From the NCBI RefSeq assembly GCF_023540835.1, contig NZ_JALKCU010000002.1, positions 496,001 through 560,000 on the forward strand: a DNA stretch of 64,000 nt. The letters run 5' to 3'. The notes beneath the pieces were generated by a model, which ran no database searches, was not told the DNA's origin, and saw only the letters and a list, made by a program, of their open reading frames with translations. Shown here piece after piece: positions 1-9,416 of the stretch (positions within the stretch are counted from its first letter, which is position 1; each line of letters begins with the position of its first letter). Position numbers and translations under genes: made by a program. The DNA comes from Marivivens geojensis. GTDB lineage: Bacteria; Pseudomonadota; Alphaproteobacteria; Rhodobacterales; Rhodobacteraceae.

Positions 1-615
1 GCCCAACCGTTTTATCAGGCGCTGGCTGCGAACAATTCCAAAGACTGGTGGGAGGCAAACCGCGCCACCTATGACAAAGCGATCAAGCCAACCGCACTTG
101 CGCTGCTCGATGAAATTGCACCGCGATTGAGCGATCTTTTGGGCGATCCCGTCACCACCAAACTGTTCCGCCCGCATCGGGACACGCGGTTCTCTAAGGA
201 CAAGACGCCCTACAAAACGCACCTGCATGTGCTCTGGCAAGTGAATGAGGGACGCCAGCCCGTGGCCTATTTCTTTGGCATCGAACCAGATCAAGTCCGC
301 ATCGGTGGCGGGATGATGGCGATGGAGAAAGACGTCCTCGACGATTGGCGCAAGTTCGTTGATCTGGATGCGCCGCGTGTGGCGCGGATCGTGGATGGGG
401 TGAAAACGGCAGGCTTTGCCTTACGCGATCCAGAACTGGTGCGGGCGCCGCGTGGTTTTGCGCCTGATCACCCGAATGCGGACCTCTTGCGCCACAAGTC
501 GGTGATTGCGACCCGTCCCTTGGGCGGCACTGGGCCCCTTTGCGATCGGATCATGGACGGGTTAAAGGAGTTCAAACCCCTTGGGGATCTTTTGCTTTCG
601 GTGGCCTGCGCATGA
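1..615 (+). CDS. DUF2461 (TIGR02453) family protein, 5'-truncated
   Basis: The reading frame is open from base 1, so the start lies outside the window; 204 residues are visible. The visible N-terminus contains the family-typical N-N-S-K-D-W-W-E-A-N-R block, followed by a long alpha/beta domain with R-D-T-R-F-S-K-D-K-x-P-Y-K-T and a glycine-rich IGGGM turn. These match the DUF2461 family, whose biochemical role is not established. The stop codon overlaps the start of the LysR gene by an ATGA junction, so the two are probably co-translated. The family call is firm; no function can be given. Confidence 0.85.
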   Translation, partial: AQPFYQALAANNSKDWWEANRATYDKAIKPTALALLDEIAPRLSDLLGDPVTTKLFRPHRDTRFSKDKTPYKTHLHVLWQVNEGRQPVAYFFGIEPDQVRIGGGMMAMEKDVLDDWRKFVDLDAPRVARIVDGVKTAGFALRDPELVRAPRGFAPDHPNADLLRHKSVIATRPLGGTGPLCDRIMDGLKEFKPLGDLLLSVACA

Positions 616-1499
616 TCGACAAATTAGAGATGTTCATCGCCCTCGCCCGCGAGGAACATTTCGGACACGCCTCCGAAAGTTTGGGGATCACACAGCCGAC
701 GCTCTCTGCGGGGATCAAGCAGCTCGAGAACCAGTTGGGGGTTCAGCTGGTCTATCGCGGATCGCGTTACGGCGGCCTGACCCCCGAAGGTGCGCGCGTG
801 TTGGATTGGGCGCGACGGATCGTGGGCGACGTGCGCGTCATGAAGCAAGAGATGCGCGCCGCCCGCGAGGGTCTGTCTGGTGACATCCGTTTGGCCGTGA
901 TCCCGACAGCCCTGCCGATGGTGGCCGATCTGACCTCGGCCTTTTCCAAAGAACACACCAACGTGCGGTTCACGATCCTATCGCGGTCGTCGATTGAAAT
1001 CCTCGATATGCTTGAGGGACTGCAGATCGACGGCGGGATTACCTACCTCGACAACGAACCTTTGGGCCGCGTGGCGACTGTCCCGCTTTATGAGGAAGAC
1101 TACGCCGTCATCTGCCAAAAGGGTTCCGACCTCGCAAAACGGTCAAAACTGGAATGGTCCGATCTGGCGGATGCGCCCCTGTGTCTACTGACACCCGATA
1201 TGCAGAACCGACGGATCATCAACCAAAACCTCGCTGCGGCGGGCATCACCCCGACCCCGACCGTCGAAAGCAACTCGACCTTGGTTTTGGTGAGCCACGT
1301 GGAAACGGGGCAATGGGTGACTATCCTACCCCTGCGGATTGCCGCGTTCCTAACGACAGGCAAAGACCTCACGTCTGTACCACTCTCCGCGCCGGAGCGG
1401 AGCCATAGCATCGGGTTGATTGCAGCCGACCGTGACCCGCAGACCCCCGTGATGGCTGCGCTTTTGGGCTACGCCTCCCGCATCGCAAAACGCCGCTAG
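612..1499 (+). CDS. LysR-family transcriptional regulator
   Basis: A 295-aa protein. The N-terminal winged helix-turn-helix spans about residues 1-60 (HFGHASESLGITQPTLSAGI), followed by a linker helix and a two-lobed substrate-binding effector domain (about 90-290), the normal LysR layout and length. I chose the ATG at 612 because it overlaps the previous stop (ATGA) and puts the HTH at the usual distance from the N-terminus; an earlier in-frame ATG at 540 lies inside the upstream gene. LysR regulators usually control a neighbouring or divergent gene, but here the next gene is convergent (4-bp overlap), so the target is not evident. Confidence 0.9.
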   Translation: MIDKLEMFIALAREEHFGHASESLGITQPTLSAGIKQLENQLGVQLVYRGSRYGGLTPEGARVLDWARRIVGDVRVMKQEMRAAREGLSGDIRLAVIPTALPMVADLTSAFSKEHTNVRFTILSRSSIEILDMLEGLQIDGGITYLDNEPLGRVATVPLYEEDYAVICQKGSDLAKRSKLEWSDLADAPLCLLTPDMQNRRIINQNLAAAGITPTPTVESNSTLVLVSHVETGQWVTILPLRIAAFLTTGKDLTSVPLSAPERSHSIGLIAADRDPQTPVMAALLGYASRIAKRR

Positions 1500-2005
1500 A
1501 ACCGCGCAGCGGCGGAACGAATGATGCGAATGATCATCTTTCCAAAGATCACAAGATACCACCGCATAAACCTGTTGTGCAAAATCGCGGAGCCTGTGAG
1601 GACAACGTCCTCTTGGTCCGCGGACATGGTGATGCAGAGCATCCCTCTGCGCACCTTATCATCCACGATCAAACACAGTTTGTGATCATTGATGGTTTCG
1701 ACGGTGAAGCTACCGATCCTCGCCCCTTTTTTCGGCGGAAAATCGATATCCATTTGGGCGGGTTTGAATGGCTTCGTCCCGAACGGCAACAAAATAAGGT
1801 TGCGAACCGTGAGAATGAACCGCGACGACCATGGTAACGAGGCGATCGCTTTTGCCCATACTTCCCACGCGGTCATGGGATGGTGCAGCGGCTGCGCGAG
1901 TGACACAAAGAAATCGAGTTCTTCCAACGGCGCAATGATAGAGGCTGGATTAGGTCGCACCTGTCCATTCGTCTCTAACGTTAAAGTGGTGATGCGCGAT
2001 GCCAT
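1496..2005 (-). CDS. DUF2867-like protein
   Basis: A 169-aa soluble protein. Its pattern resembles the DUF2867 family: a central FPPKKGARIGSFTVETIND segment, a hydrophobic beta-strand region, and a C-terminal HNRFMRWYLVIFGKMIIRII block, where the H-N-x-x-x-R-x-Y arrangement is characteristic. The molecular function of the family is not known; in some bacteria the domain is fused to NAD(P)-binding SDR proteins. It overlaps the end of the LysR gene by 4 bp (convergent) and is divergent from parE. The family assignment is from motif memory only. Confidence 0.65.
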   Translation of the reverse strand: MASRITTLTLETNGQVRPNPASIIAPLEELDFFVSLAQPLHHPMTAWEVWAKAIASLPWSSRFILTVRNLILLPFGTKPFKPAQMDIDFPPKKGARIGSFTVETINDHKLCLIVDDKVRRGMLCITMSADQEDVVLTGSAILHNRFMRWYLVIFGKMIIRIIRSAAARF

Positions 2006-2161
2006 TATACCCCCTCACCCCTAAAGTATAACACAAGTTCTAATTTTCAACTCGATAAAACGACGACCGTTTCGATCATCATGTGGATAAAGCAAAACCA
2101 GAGATTGCCCCTCCGCGTCTGTTAGGCCACTATATGCGGCAACAAAGCAAAGAGCAGCGAT

Positions 2162-4120
2162 ATGGCCGACGACCTTCTATCCGGCACAGAGCCGACCGAC
2201 TACGACGCATCCTCCATCGAAGTCCTCGAAGGACTTGAACCTGTCCGCAAGCGTCCAGGCATGTATATTGGCGGCACGGATGAACGGGCGCTGCACCACA
2301 TGGTCGCAGAAATCCTCGACAACTCTATGGACGAGGCCGTTGCAGGTCACGCCAATCGGATCGAGGTCGAGCTTCACGCGGACTACTCGATTTCGGTGCG
2401 CGATAACGGTCGCGGGATGCCCGTCGACCCCCACCCGAAGTTCCCTGGCAAATCCGCACTCGAAGTGATCCTGACCGTTCTGCACGCGGGCGGTAAATTT
2501 TCGAACAAGGCCTATTCGACCTCTGGTGGTCTGAACGGCGTTGGCTCTTCGGTCGTGAACGCATTGTCGGATTCAATGATCGTGCAGGTCGCACGGAACA
2601 AAGAACTCTACGAACAGAAGTTCTCGCGCGGGGTGCCACTTGGCCCGATCGAGAAGATCGGTGCAGCCCCAAATCGCCGCGGCACGACTGTGACCTTCCA
2701 CGCGGACCCCGAAATCTTTGGCTCGCAGAAATTGAAACCTGCCCGCCTGTTCAAGATGACGCGGTCCAAGGCCTACCTGTTCTCGGGCGTTGAAATCCGC
2801 TGGAAATCTGAAATCGACGACGGGGAAACCCCGACCGAGGCCACGTTCCGTTTCCCGAATGGCCTGTCGGACTTCCTCAATGAATCGCTCGAAGGGGTCA
2901 GCACCTATTCCGAAAAACCCTTCGCTGGCAAAGTCAGCTTTGAAGAGAAATTCGGCGTACCGGGGTCGGTCGAATGGGCGATCAACTGGACGCCGTCGCG
3001 CGATGGCTACCTCCATTCCTACACCAACACCGTTCCCACGCCCGAAGGCGGCACCCATGAAGCGGGTTTCTGGGCTGCGATCCTCAAGGGCATCCGCGCC
3101 TACGGTGAACTGGTCAGCAACAAAAAAGCCGCGCAGATCACCCGCGAGGACCTGATCACGGGCGGCTGTGCGCTCTTGTCTATCTTTATCCGCGAGCCCT
3201 CTTTCGTCGGCCAGACCAAAGACCGACTGTCGACCGAGGAAGCCGCGAAATGGGTGGAAAACTCGGTCCGTGACCACTTTGACAACTGGCTTGCGGCCGA
3301 TACCAAATCCGCGGGCGCGATCCTTGATTTTCTGGTGCTACGCGCCGAAGAGCGTCTGCGTCGCCGTCAGGAAAAAGAGACACAGCGCAAAACGGCGACC
3401 AAAAAACTCCGCCTACCGGGGAAACTCGTCGATTGTTCGGCGACCAACCGCGAGGGCACCGAACTGTTCATCGTGGAAGGTGACTCTGCGGGGGGCTCTG
3501 CGAAAATGGCGCGGGATCGCAAGACCCAAGCGCTCCTGCCGCTGCGTGGTAAAATCCTGAACGTCCTTGGCGCCGCTTCGAACAAACTCGGCACGAACCA
3601 AGAGATCAGCGACCTGACCCAAGCGCTCGGCGTTGGGCTGGGCACGAAATTCAACGTCGATGATCTGCGGTATGACAAGGTCATCATCATGACCGACGCG
3701 GACGTGGACGGGGCGCACATTGCCTCGCTCCTGATGACGTTCTTCTTTACCCAGATGCGCCCGATGATTGACCACGGGCACCTCTACCTCGCCTGCCCGC
3801 CGCTGTTCCGCGTCACCCAAGGGGCAAAGCGCGTCTACTGTCTGGACGAGGCCGAAAAGAACGCCGTGCTGGAAAAAGGGCTCGGTGGTAAGGGCAAAAT
3901 GGATGTGTCCCGCTTTAAAGGCTTGGGCGAAATGGACGCCAAAGACCTCAAAGAAACAACCATGGACCCCGCGTCCCGCAAACTCATCCGCGTCACCATC
4001 GACGAGGACGAACCGGGCGAAACCGGCGATCTGGTCGAACGCCTCATGGGCAAGAAACCAGAACTACGGTTCCAGTATATTCAGGAGAATGCGCGGTTTG
4101 TTGAAGAGTTGGATGTTTAA
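2162..4120 (+). CDS. parE: DNA topoisomerase IV subunit B
   Basis: A 652-aa type IIA topoisomerase ATPase subunit; with ParC it decatenates daughter chromosomes. The GHKL ATPase domain shows the N-box EILDNSMDEAVAGHANRIEV and the glycine loops DNGRGMPV and GGLNGVGSS. The TOPRIM domain shows EGDSAGGSAKMARDRKTQAL and the metal-binding DADVDGAHI. The C-terminus ends in the normal short ParE form (FVEELDV), which favours ParE over the longer GyrB. Length is usual for alphaproteobacterial ParE. The gene stands alone, with about 150 bp of promoter space upstream, and its last 8 bases are shared with the start of the AT-rich gene behind it. Confidence 0.96.
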   Translation: MADDLLSGTEPTDYDASSIEVLEGLEPVRKRPGMYIGGTDERALHHMVAEILDNSMDEAVAGHANRIEVELHADYSISVRDNGRGMPVDPHPKFPGKSALEVILTVLHAGGKFSNKAYSTSGGLNGVGSSVVNALSDSMIVQVARNKELYEQKFSRGVPLGPIEKIGAAPNRRGTTVTFHADPEIFGSQKLKPARLFKMTRSKAYLFSGVEIRWKSEIDDGETPTEATFRFPNGLSDFLNESLEGVSTYSEKPFAGKVSFEEKFGVPGSVEWAINWTPSRDGYLHSYTNTVPTPEGGTHEAGFWAAILKGIRAYGELVSNKKAAQITREDLITGGCALLSIFIREPSFVGQTKDRLSTEEAAKWVENSVRDHFDNWLAADTKSAGAILDFLVLRAEERLRRRQEKETQRKTATKKLRLPGKLVDCSATNREGTELFIVEGDSAGGSAKMARDRKTQALLPLRGKILNVLGAASNKLGTNQEISDLTQALGVGLGTKFNVDDLRYDKVIIMTDADVDGAHIASLLMTFFFTQMRPMIDHGHLYLACPPLFRVTQGAKRVYCLDEAEKNAVLEKGLGGKGKMDVSRFKGLGEMDAKDLKETTMDPASRKLIRVTIDEDEPGETGDLVERLMGKKPELRFQYIQENARFVEELDV

Positions 4121-4814
4121 GAGTTTTAAATTAACAGCGGTAGATACTGGAGTTTTTTTAACCTCCTTTTATATCGCTATTCTCAGCCAATATATTTATC
4201 ATAATTTTTCATATTTGAGTAGCCTAGGGGCAAATGGGGTCGGTGATTTTCTTGCGGGCACAATCAGCCCAATCGCGTTCATCTGGCTAATATTCGGATA
4301 CCTTCTTCAAGGTAGAGAGTTTAAGGAAAATACCGCGGCCCTTACACTTCAGCTTAACGAGATGGCTAAATCAAACGATCTAATGTTAGAAAATAGCCGG
4401 CAGGCCAAAGCGCAGCATGACGTAAACCTGAAAATAAAGAACACTGAATTTGAGAACGCTGAAATAGAACGTTTTTTAAGCATTCGAAAAGAGGCCAGTG
4501 AACTCATATATGAAGTAGAAGTTATTCTTATCGAGCTAGCCGAAAAACGTCTAGAAATACTTAACTTGCTAGCTTCAAAACTCCCTACATCAATCGAAGC
4601 TCGTTATTATAAGATCCAGAATGAACTTAAAAGTATGATAGAAACGCTTGAAAAAACGCACAGCACTTTAGAAGAAATCACAAAATATTCAGACTTTAAA
4701 TTATTTAACGAAATACAAAACTTAACAATAATCATCGACTATTTGTGCAGGTCTCGAATCGTTCTTCAGTCATCGAAAGAACTGCGTGTCAGGCTTGATA
4801 AAATGATATCGTGA
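4113..4814 (+). CDS. AT-rich membrane-anchored coiled-coil protein of unknown function
   Basis: A 233-aa protein. The ATG at 4113 lies inside the last codons of parE, in another frame, and is the only plausible start before the first membrane helix. Two hydrophobic segments (about residues 10-28 and 46-65) are joined by a short loop; the second carries G-D-F-x-x-G-x-x-x-P-I followed by Q-G-R-E-F. After this comes a long charged, heptad-like helical region (about 66-180) with no enzyme motif. The G-D-F-G-x-x-P-helix-Q-x-x-E arrangement recalls the N-terminus of small membrane proteins annotated as putative phage abortive-infection (putAbiC-like), but the similarity is by eye. Hand counts of two 60-base lines gave 30-32% G+C against near 60% around it, so recent transfer is likely. 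Confidence 0.7.
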   Translation: MFKSFKLTAVDTGVFLTSFYIAILSQYIYHNFSYLSSLGANGVGDFLAGTISPIAFIWLIFGYLLQGREFKENTAALTLQLNEMAKSNDLMLENSRQAKAQHDVNLKIKNTEFENAEIERFLSIRKEASELIYEVEVILIELAEKRLEILNLLASKLPTSIEARYYKIQNELKSMIETLEKTHSTLEEITKYSDFKLFNEIQNLTIIIDYLCRSRIVLQSSKELRVRLDKMIS

Positions 4815-4821
4815 CCCTCTC

Positions 4822-5190
4822 TCACTCCTGAATGCTCTCCAGATACCCTGCGAGGGCCAGCAACTCGGCGGGCACGGGGGTGCGGTCGACCATGATGATC
4901 TCGCCCATGTCGGTCGCTCCGAACTCTGGCATCGGGTTGTCGGGGGAGTGGTGCAGGCCGTCGATGGTGCTCATCACCGCGTTCACGTCAAAAATGCCAC
5001 CGTTACGGGCTGCAATCTGGGTCAAATCGGGCGGCATTTTCGCGAGGCCAGCGGCGGCAAAGCCGTTCCCCTTGGCATCCTCACCATGGCAGGCGGCACA
5101 TTCGTCGGCGAAAATCTTGCGGCCATCCGCGACCTCTTCGACGCAGGCGGACAGACCAAAAGCGGCAAGAAGGATAATGGCGGGTTTCAT
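4822..5190 (-). CDS. small c-type cytochrome lipoprotein
   Basis: A 122-aa exported monohaem cytochrome c. The N-terminus is a lipoprotein signal (MKPAIILLAAFGLSAC) with cysteine in the L-S-A-C lipobox, so the mature protein is probably tethered to a membrane. Haem attachment is shown by CAACH at about residues 33-37; a later Met in the N-P-M-P-E-F segment is a candidate sixth ligand. It probably transfers electrons in the periplasm, but no partner oxidase or dehydrogenase is adjacent. A GGGGAG ribosome site precedes the ATG. It is divergent from the YdcZ-type gene. Confidence 0.88.
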   Translation of the reverse strand: MKPAIILLAAFGLSACVEEVADGRKIFADECAACHGEDAKGNGFAAAGLAKMPPDLTQIAARNGGIFDVNAVMSTIDGLHHSPDNPMPEFGATDMGEIIMVDRTPVPAELLALAGYLESIQE

Positions 5191-5308
5191 GACTGCTCTC
5201 CCCTGTGTTTGTTACCCCTATTGTCCCAAAGCGCGGGGCAAAGGTAAACAGGAATTGCACGCCCCTGTCCGATCGGTCTAACGTCCCGCAGGGGCAGGAG
5301 GAATTTTC

Positions 5309-5743
5309 ATGAACAGTTCGTATATTGTGATGCTATTCGCAGGGATCGGCGTCCCCGTTTTGGCAGCGTTAAACGCGGCTCTGGGGCGCACAATCGGGTC
5401 ACCAGCAGCGGCGGGCTCGGTGCTGTTCATTGTCGCGTTCTGCGTCGCGCTGGTGGTGGCCTTGTTCACGGGACCAGAGGGCTACGGCAAACTGTTGAGC
5501 GCACCGAAACATTTGTTCCTCGCAGGGTTCCTGATCGCGTTCTACCTGCTGTCGATCACGTGGATCGCGCCAAAGATCGGCATCGGCAACGCCGTATTTC
5601 TGGTACTAATCGGCCAGTTGATTTCGGCCGCGGCGATTGACCATTTTGGGCTGTTTGGCGCGAACCAGACGCCGATCTCCCTGACCCGCGCGGCAGGGAT
5701 CGCGATCATGGCTGTGGGTGTTTTCGTTACGCAGAAGGTGTAA
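5309..5743 (+). CDS. DMT-superfamily (YdcZ/DUF606) membrane transporter
   Basis: A 144-aa protein made of about five hydrophobic helices, starting at an ATG with a strong AGGAGGAA site 5 bases ahead. The N-terminal helix with [11 protein letters not shown] and the S-P-A-A-A-G-S motif match the half-size YdcZ/DUF606 branch of the drug/metabolite transporter superfamily, which is thought to work as a dimer. The substrate is unknown. Its end overlaps the end of lolD by 17 bp (convergent). Confidence 0.82.
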   Translation: MNSSYIVMLFAGIGVPVLAALNAALGRTIGSPAAAGSVLFIVAFCVALVVALFTGPEGYGKLLSAPKHLFLAGFLIAFYLLSITWIAPKIGIGNAVFLVLIGQLISAAAIDHFGLFGANQTPISLTRAAGIAIMAVGVFVTQKV

Positions 5744-6410
5744 CAGCACCCGCGTCGAGGCGCACAATGCGGTCCATCCGCGCCGCGAGGTCGTGGTTGT
5801 GCGTGGCGATGAGAGCCGAGAGGCCCGTCGCACGAACGAGCGTCATCAGCGCTTCAAACACGCGATCAGAGGTGTCAGGGTCGAGGTTCCCCGTCGGTTC
5901 ATCCGCGAGAAGCAGCGCAGGCCCATTGGCGAGCGCCCGACAAAACGCGACACGTTGCTGTTCGCCCCCCGAGAGTGCCGCAGGACGATGAGACGCGCGT
6001 TCGGCAATCCCGACAGTATCGAGAAGCTCCAGAGCCCGCGCCTTGGCCGCGCGTTCGCTGACACCATTGGCGAGCTGCGGAAGGGTGATGTTTTCGAGCG
6101 CGGTGAATTCTGGCAGCAGATGGTGAAATTGATAGATAAAGCCGACCCCTGCCCGACGGATCGCGGTGCGCCGCCGATCAGAGAGGCCGGTCATATCTTC
6201 GCCCCCGATCATCACGGTACCCGTGTCAGGCGTGTCGAGAAGCCCCGCGATATGCAGGAGCGTTGATTTCCCCGCACCGGAGGGCGCGACAAGGGCAACC
6301 ACCTCGCCCTCGCCCACGGTCAGATCAACGCCGCGCAGGACCTGCACTTCGTTCGGTTTGCCGTGGTTGTAACCTTTGGTGATGCCCGAGAGTGCGAGGG
6401 TGTTATTCAT
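5727..6410 (-). CDS. lolD: lipoprotein-releasing ABC transporter ATPase LolD
   Basis: A 227-aa ABC ATPase that powers extraction of outer-membrane lipoproteins from the inner membrane for hand-over to LolA. Visible motifs are Walker [10 protein letters not shown] (an Ala replaces the usual first Gly, so the P-loop Gly-x4-GKS pattern is slightly altered), signature [15 protein letters not shown], Walker B ALLLADEP and the H-loop ATHNHD. It overlaps the permease gene upstream by 8 bp, giving a two-gene operon. The MacB/LolD subfamily is indicated by the permease partner and by the [15 protein letters not shown] segment. Confidence 0.93.
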   Translation of the reverse strand: MNNTLALSGITKGYNHGKPNEVQVLRGVDLTVGEGEVVALVAPSGAGKSTLLHIAGLLDTPDTGTVMIGGEDMTGLSDRRRTAIRRAGVGFIYQFHHLLPEFTALENITLPQLANGVSERAAKARALELLDTVGIAERASHRPAALSGGEQQRVAFCRALANGPALLLADEPTGNLDPDTSDRVFEALMTLVRATGLSALIATHNHDLAARMDRIVRLDAGAVTPSA

Positions 6411-7704
6411 AGCGCAGCGCCTCCACCGGGTTCATGCGGGCTGCACGGCGTGCAGGCAAAAGGGTGATCGTCCACGACAGACCGAGCGATAGCGCGACGG
6501 CCGAGACGACATTCGACAGGCGCAATTCGGCGGGCAAATGATAGATGCCACGGATCGATGGGTCCCAAACACCACCGCCAGAGACATAGTTAATCAGGCT
6601 AAAGATTGGGTCGATGTAGATCGCAAAGAGACACCCAAGGATCACGCCCGCAATGGTGCCAACGGTCCCAATGCTCGCCCCGCAGATAAAGAACACGCGC
6701 AGGACGGACCCTTCGGTCAAGCCCATGGTGCGCAGGATGCCGATATCGCGGCCCTTGTTTTTCACCAGCATAATCAGGCCCGAAATGATGTTCATAGAGG
6801 CGATCAAAACGAGGATCGCCATGAGGACGAACATCACGTTATCCTCGACCGTGAGGGCGCGCAGGAATGCCCCCGCACTGTCGCGCCACGTCCAGATCAA
6901 CGCGCGATCCCCTGCCGCAATCAGGATCGGGGCCAGCAGATCATCGACGGATTCTGGGTTCTCGACCATCACTTCGATCTCATCTGCGACACCGTCCTTG
7001 TTAAAGAACAACTGCGCCTGCGCCATCGGCAGGTAGACCCGCGTGCGGTCGATGTCCCAACGTCCAGCGGTAAAGATATAAACCACCTCATAGGCGCTCA
7101 CCCGTGGGCTGGTGCCAAAGGCAGTGCGGGTGCCATTCGGGGAAATCAGCTTTATAGTGTCACCAATGGTCACGCCAAGTTCGCGCGCCACGCCAGACCC
7201 AATCGCGATACCATCCTCAAAGCGGGATATATCACCCAAAGCGACCTCGGGTTCGCCGATGCGCGGAATGGTCAGCAGGTCGTCGTAGGAGATGCCATAA
7301 ACCTCTACCCCTGCGTTTGCGTTGGTAAAGTTCGCCATGACCTGACCGCGCACCAACGGCGCAGCACGGGTCACGCCCTCCACGCCTCGAAGGGCCGCGG
7401 CCATATCGGCGGCGTTTGAAATCGTGCGGCTCACCTGCCCGTTCTGATCGACCTCCATCGTTTGATAGACGGTCACATGGGCATTCGCGCCAAGGATCGT
7501 ATCCACGAAATCTGAGCGGAACCCCGACCGGATCGCCATAGTCGCAACAAGCGCAAAAACAGCCAACATGATGCCGATGAGGCTGATCCACGTCATCACC
7601 GAAACGCCACCCTCTGCACGGCGGGCGCGGATATAGCGCCACGCGATCATCCACTCAAAGCGGGAAAACGGTGCGGTGGATCGTGCCTTTGGCAGTTCGG
7701 TCAT
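6403..7704 (-). CDS. lipoprotein-releasing ABC transporter permease LolC/LolE type
   Basis: A 433-aa FtsX-like permease. It has an N-terminal helix (about residues 27-55, [20 protein letters not shown]), a periplasmic domain of about 200 residues, and three further helices (about 275-430) ending in [12 protein letters not shown], a standard end for LolC/E proteins. With LolD it forms the lipoprotein exporter. Only one permease gene is present, so the complex may be a homodimer, or the second permease lies elsewhere. A copy of the GC-rich hairpin repeat sits about 75 bp upstream of the start. Confidence 0.92.
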   Translation of the reverse strand: MTELPKARSTAPFSRFEWMIAWRYIRARRAEGGVSVMTWISLIGIMLAVFALVATMAIRSGFRSDFVDTILGANAHVTVYQTMEVDQNGQVSRTISNAADMAAALRGVEGVTRAAPLVRGQVMANFTNANAGVEVYGISYDDLLTIPRIGEPEVALGDISRFEDGIAIGSGVARELGVTIGDTIKLISPNGTRTAFGTSPRVSAYEVVYIFTAGRWDIDRTRVYLPMAQAQLFFNKDGVADEIEVMVENPESVDDLLAPILIAAGDRALIWTWRDSAGAFLRALTVEDNVMFVLMAILVLIASMNIISGLIMLVKNKGRDIGILRTMGLTEGSVLRVFFICGASIGTVGTIAGVILGCLFAIYIDPIFSLINYVSGGGVWDPSIRGIYHLPAELRLSNVVSAVALSLGLSWTITLLPARRAARMNPVEALRYE

Positions 7705-7778
7705 AACGGCTCCTGTCTGTCGGAACGGACCTTATGGAAAGGGCACAAAGGGTCAAGTCACTCTCCCGTGGCTTGCGC

Positions 7779-7830
7779 GCCTTTGTGCCCAAAATAGTCA
7801 GAATAGTGTGGGGACAGTGCCCCCGCCCCA
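7779..7830. repeat. GC-rich hairpin intergenic repeat, copy A (degenerate)
   Basis: It begins CCTTTGTGCC, continues with an AAAATAG-like centre and ends with GGGGACAGTGCCCCC, matching copies B, C and D in order and spacing but with more changes. It lies between the proS stop and the lolC/E start, so on the minus strand it follows proS and precedes lolC/E. The imperfect GC stem could end proS transcription. Confidence 0.6.
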
Positions 7831-7832
7831 GA

Positions 7833-9188
7833 TTACGCGCCTTTCGGGTGCGGATGCTTTGCGTAGATATCTTTGATCTTCGCGATAGCCTCAGCGGGCG
7901 CCATCTCAACGCTTTCGCCGGTACGGCGCGAGGTCAGTTCGACAACGCCATTCGCCAGACCACGCGGACCAACAGTGATGCGCCATGGCAGACCGATCAG
8001 GTCCATCGTCGCGAATTTACCGCCAGCGCGTTCGTTGCGGTCGTCATAGAGCGGCTCGAACCCAGCAGCGGTCAACTCAGCATAGAGGCTCTCACAGGCC
8101 GAATCCGCCGCATCGTCACCCTGTTTCAGGTTCACGATACCAACGTGGAACGGGGTCACGCCTTCAGGCCAGATGATGCCCTTTTCGTCGTGGCTCGCCT
8201 CAATGATCGCACCCAGCAGACGCGATACGCCGATGCCATGTGACCCCATGTGAACTGGAACCTTGTTGCCTTCGTTGTCGACAACGGTTGCGCCCATGGC
8301 GTCCGAATATTTGGTACCAAAGTAGAAAATCTGACCCACTTCGATACCACGAGCCACACGACGGCGCTCTTCTGGCACCTCGTTAAAGGCGGCCTCATCG
8401 TGGGTCTCATCGGTGCGGGCGTAACGGCTGGTGAATTCTTCCAGAACCGCCTGACACTCTTCACGGCTATCGTAGTCAATCGCACGATCGCCAAAGGTCA
8501 GATCGGTGATCTGGCTATCGTAGAACACCTCGGACTCACCCGTTTCCGCGAGAACGAGGAACTCGTGGGTGTCATCGCCACCAATCGGACCAGAGTCCGC
8601 ACGCATCGGGATCGCCTGCAGGCCCATACGCTCATAAGTGCGCAGGTAGCTGACAAGGTGACGGTTATACGCGTGCAGCGCGTCCTCTTTGGTGAGGTCA
8701 AAGTTGTAACCGTCTTTCATGTAGAATTCGCGGCCACGCATTACGCCGAACCGCGGGCGGACTTCGTCGCGGAACTTCCACTGGATCTGGTAGATCGTCA
8801 GCGGCAGGTCCTTGTAGCTGTTCACATGGGCGCGGAACACGTCGGTGAACATCTCTTCCGCGGTGGGCGAGAACAGCATGTCACGGTCATGACGGTCCTT
8901 CATCCGCAGCATTTCAGGGCCATATGCGTCATAACGCCCAGACTCGCGCCACAGATCCGCAGGCTGAAGCGTCGGCATCTGCATCGGGATGTGACCCGCT
9001 TTGATCTGTTCATCGTGAACGATGTTCTCGATCTTACGAAGAACTTTGAACCCGAGGGGCAGCCACGAATAAATCCCCGCGGCCTGCTGCTTGATCATAC
9101 CGGCACGCAGCATCAAGCGGTGCGATACAATCTGCGCTTCGGCAGGGTTTTCTTTCAGAACAGGAAGGAAGTAGCGGGAAAGGCGCAT
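7833..9188 (-). CDS. proS: prolyl-tRNA synthetase
   Basis: A 451-aa class II aminoacyl-tRNA synthetase that charges tRNA-Pro. I chose the ATG at 9188 ([11 protein letters not shown]) because it matches the family N-terminus; the frame is open further upstream but that part is not conserved-looking. Motif 2 is seen around [20 protein letters not shown] and motif 3 around [13 protein letters not shown], with an anticodon-binding domain from about residue 340. The length and lack of the roughly 180-residue editing insertion fit the short ProRS typical of alphaproteobacteria. The gene is flanked on both sides by copies of the GC-rich repeat. Confidence 0.96.
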   Translation of the reverse strand: MRLSRYFLPVLKENPAEAQIVSHRLMLRAGMIKQQAAGIYSWLPLGFKVLRKIENIVHDEQIKAGHIPMQMPTLQPADLWRESGRYDAYGPEMLRMKDRHDRDMLFSPTAEEMFTDVFRAHVNSYKDLPLTIYQIQWKFRDEVRPRFGVMRGREFYMKDGYNFDLTKEDALHAYNRHLVSYLRTYERMGLQAIPMRADSGPIGGDDTHEFLVLAETGESEVFYDSQITDLTFGDRAIDYDSREECQAVLEEFTSRYARTDETHDEAAFNEVPEERRRVARGIEVGQIFYFGTKYSDAMGATVVDNEGNKVPVHMGSHGIGVSRLLGAIIEASHDEKGIIWPEGVTPFHVGIVNLKQGDDAADSACESLYAELTAAGFEPLYDDRNERAGGKFATMDLIGLPWRITVGPRGLANGVVELTSRRTGESVEMAPAEAIAKIKDIYAKHPHPKGA

Positions 9189-9273
9189 ATCACGGTCCAG
9201 CAATTTAATGACAAGGTTACCCCTTCCGCTATCGGAAACCGCCCCCATGGGCAAGTCAGACCTCGCGATCCCT

Positions 9274-9333
9274 GCCTTTGTGCCGCAAATATCCCGGGGG
9301 AGGCCACCGCAGGTGGACGGGGGCAGCGCCCCA
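9274..9333. repeat. GC-rich hairpin intergenic repeat, copy B
   Basis: It starts GCCTTTGTGCCGCAAATATCCC, then has an inverted repeat CCACC-GCA-GGTGG and a terminal GGGGC-AGC-GCCCC hairpin. It lies in the divergent gap between proS and the perM-like gene, about 86 bp upstream of the proS start, with its TTTGTG end facing proS. Copies C (45885) and D (62722) share the same order of blocks. Confidence 0.75.
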
Positions 9334-9416
9334 TACCCCGCATCTAACCCCGCGCAGGACTTGATTTATCTGGCCAGAAGGCTGACATAGACAGTAGCGT
9401 GGATGAGGGGCATGGC

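Noticed and set aside
3768-4112. N-terminal extension of the AT-rich gene into parE
   Set aside because: It is out of frame within parE and gives a Lys/Thr/Pro-rich sequence; the ATG at 4113 is the natural start before the first membrane helix.
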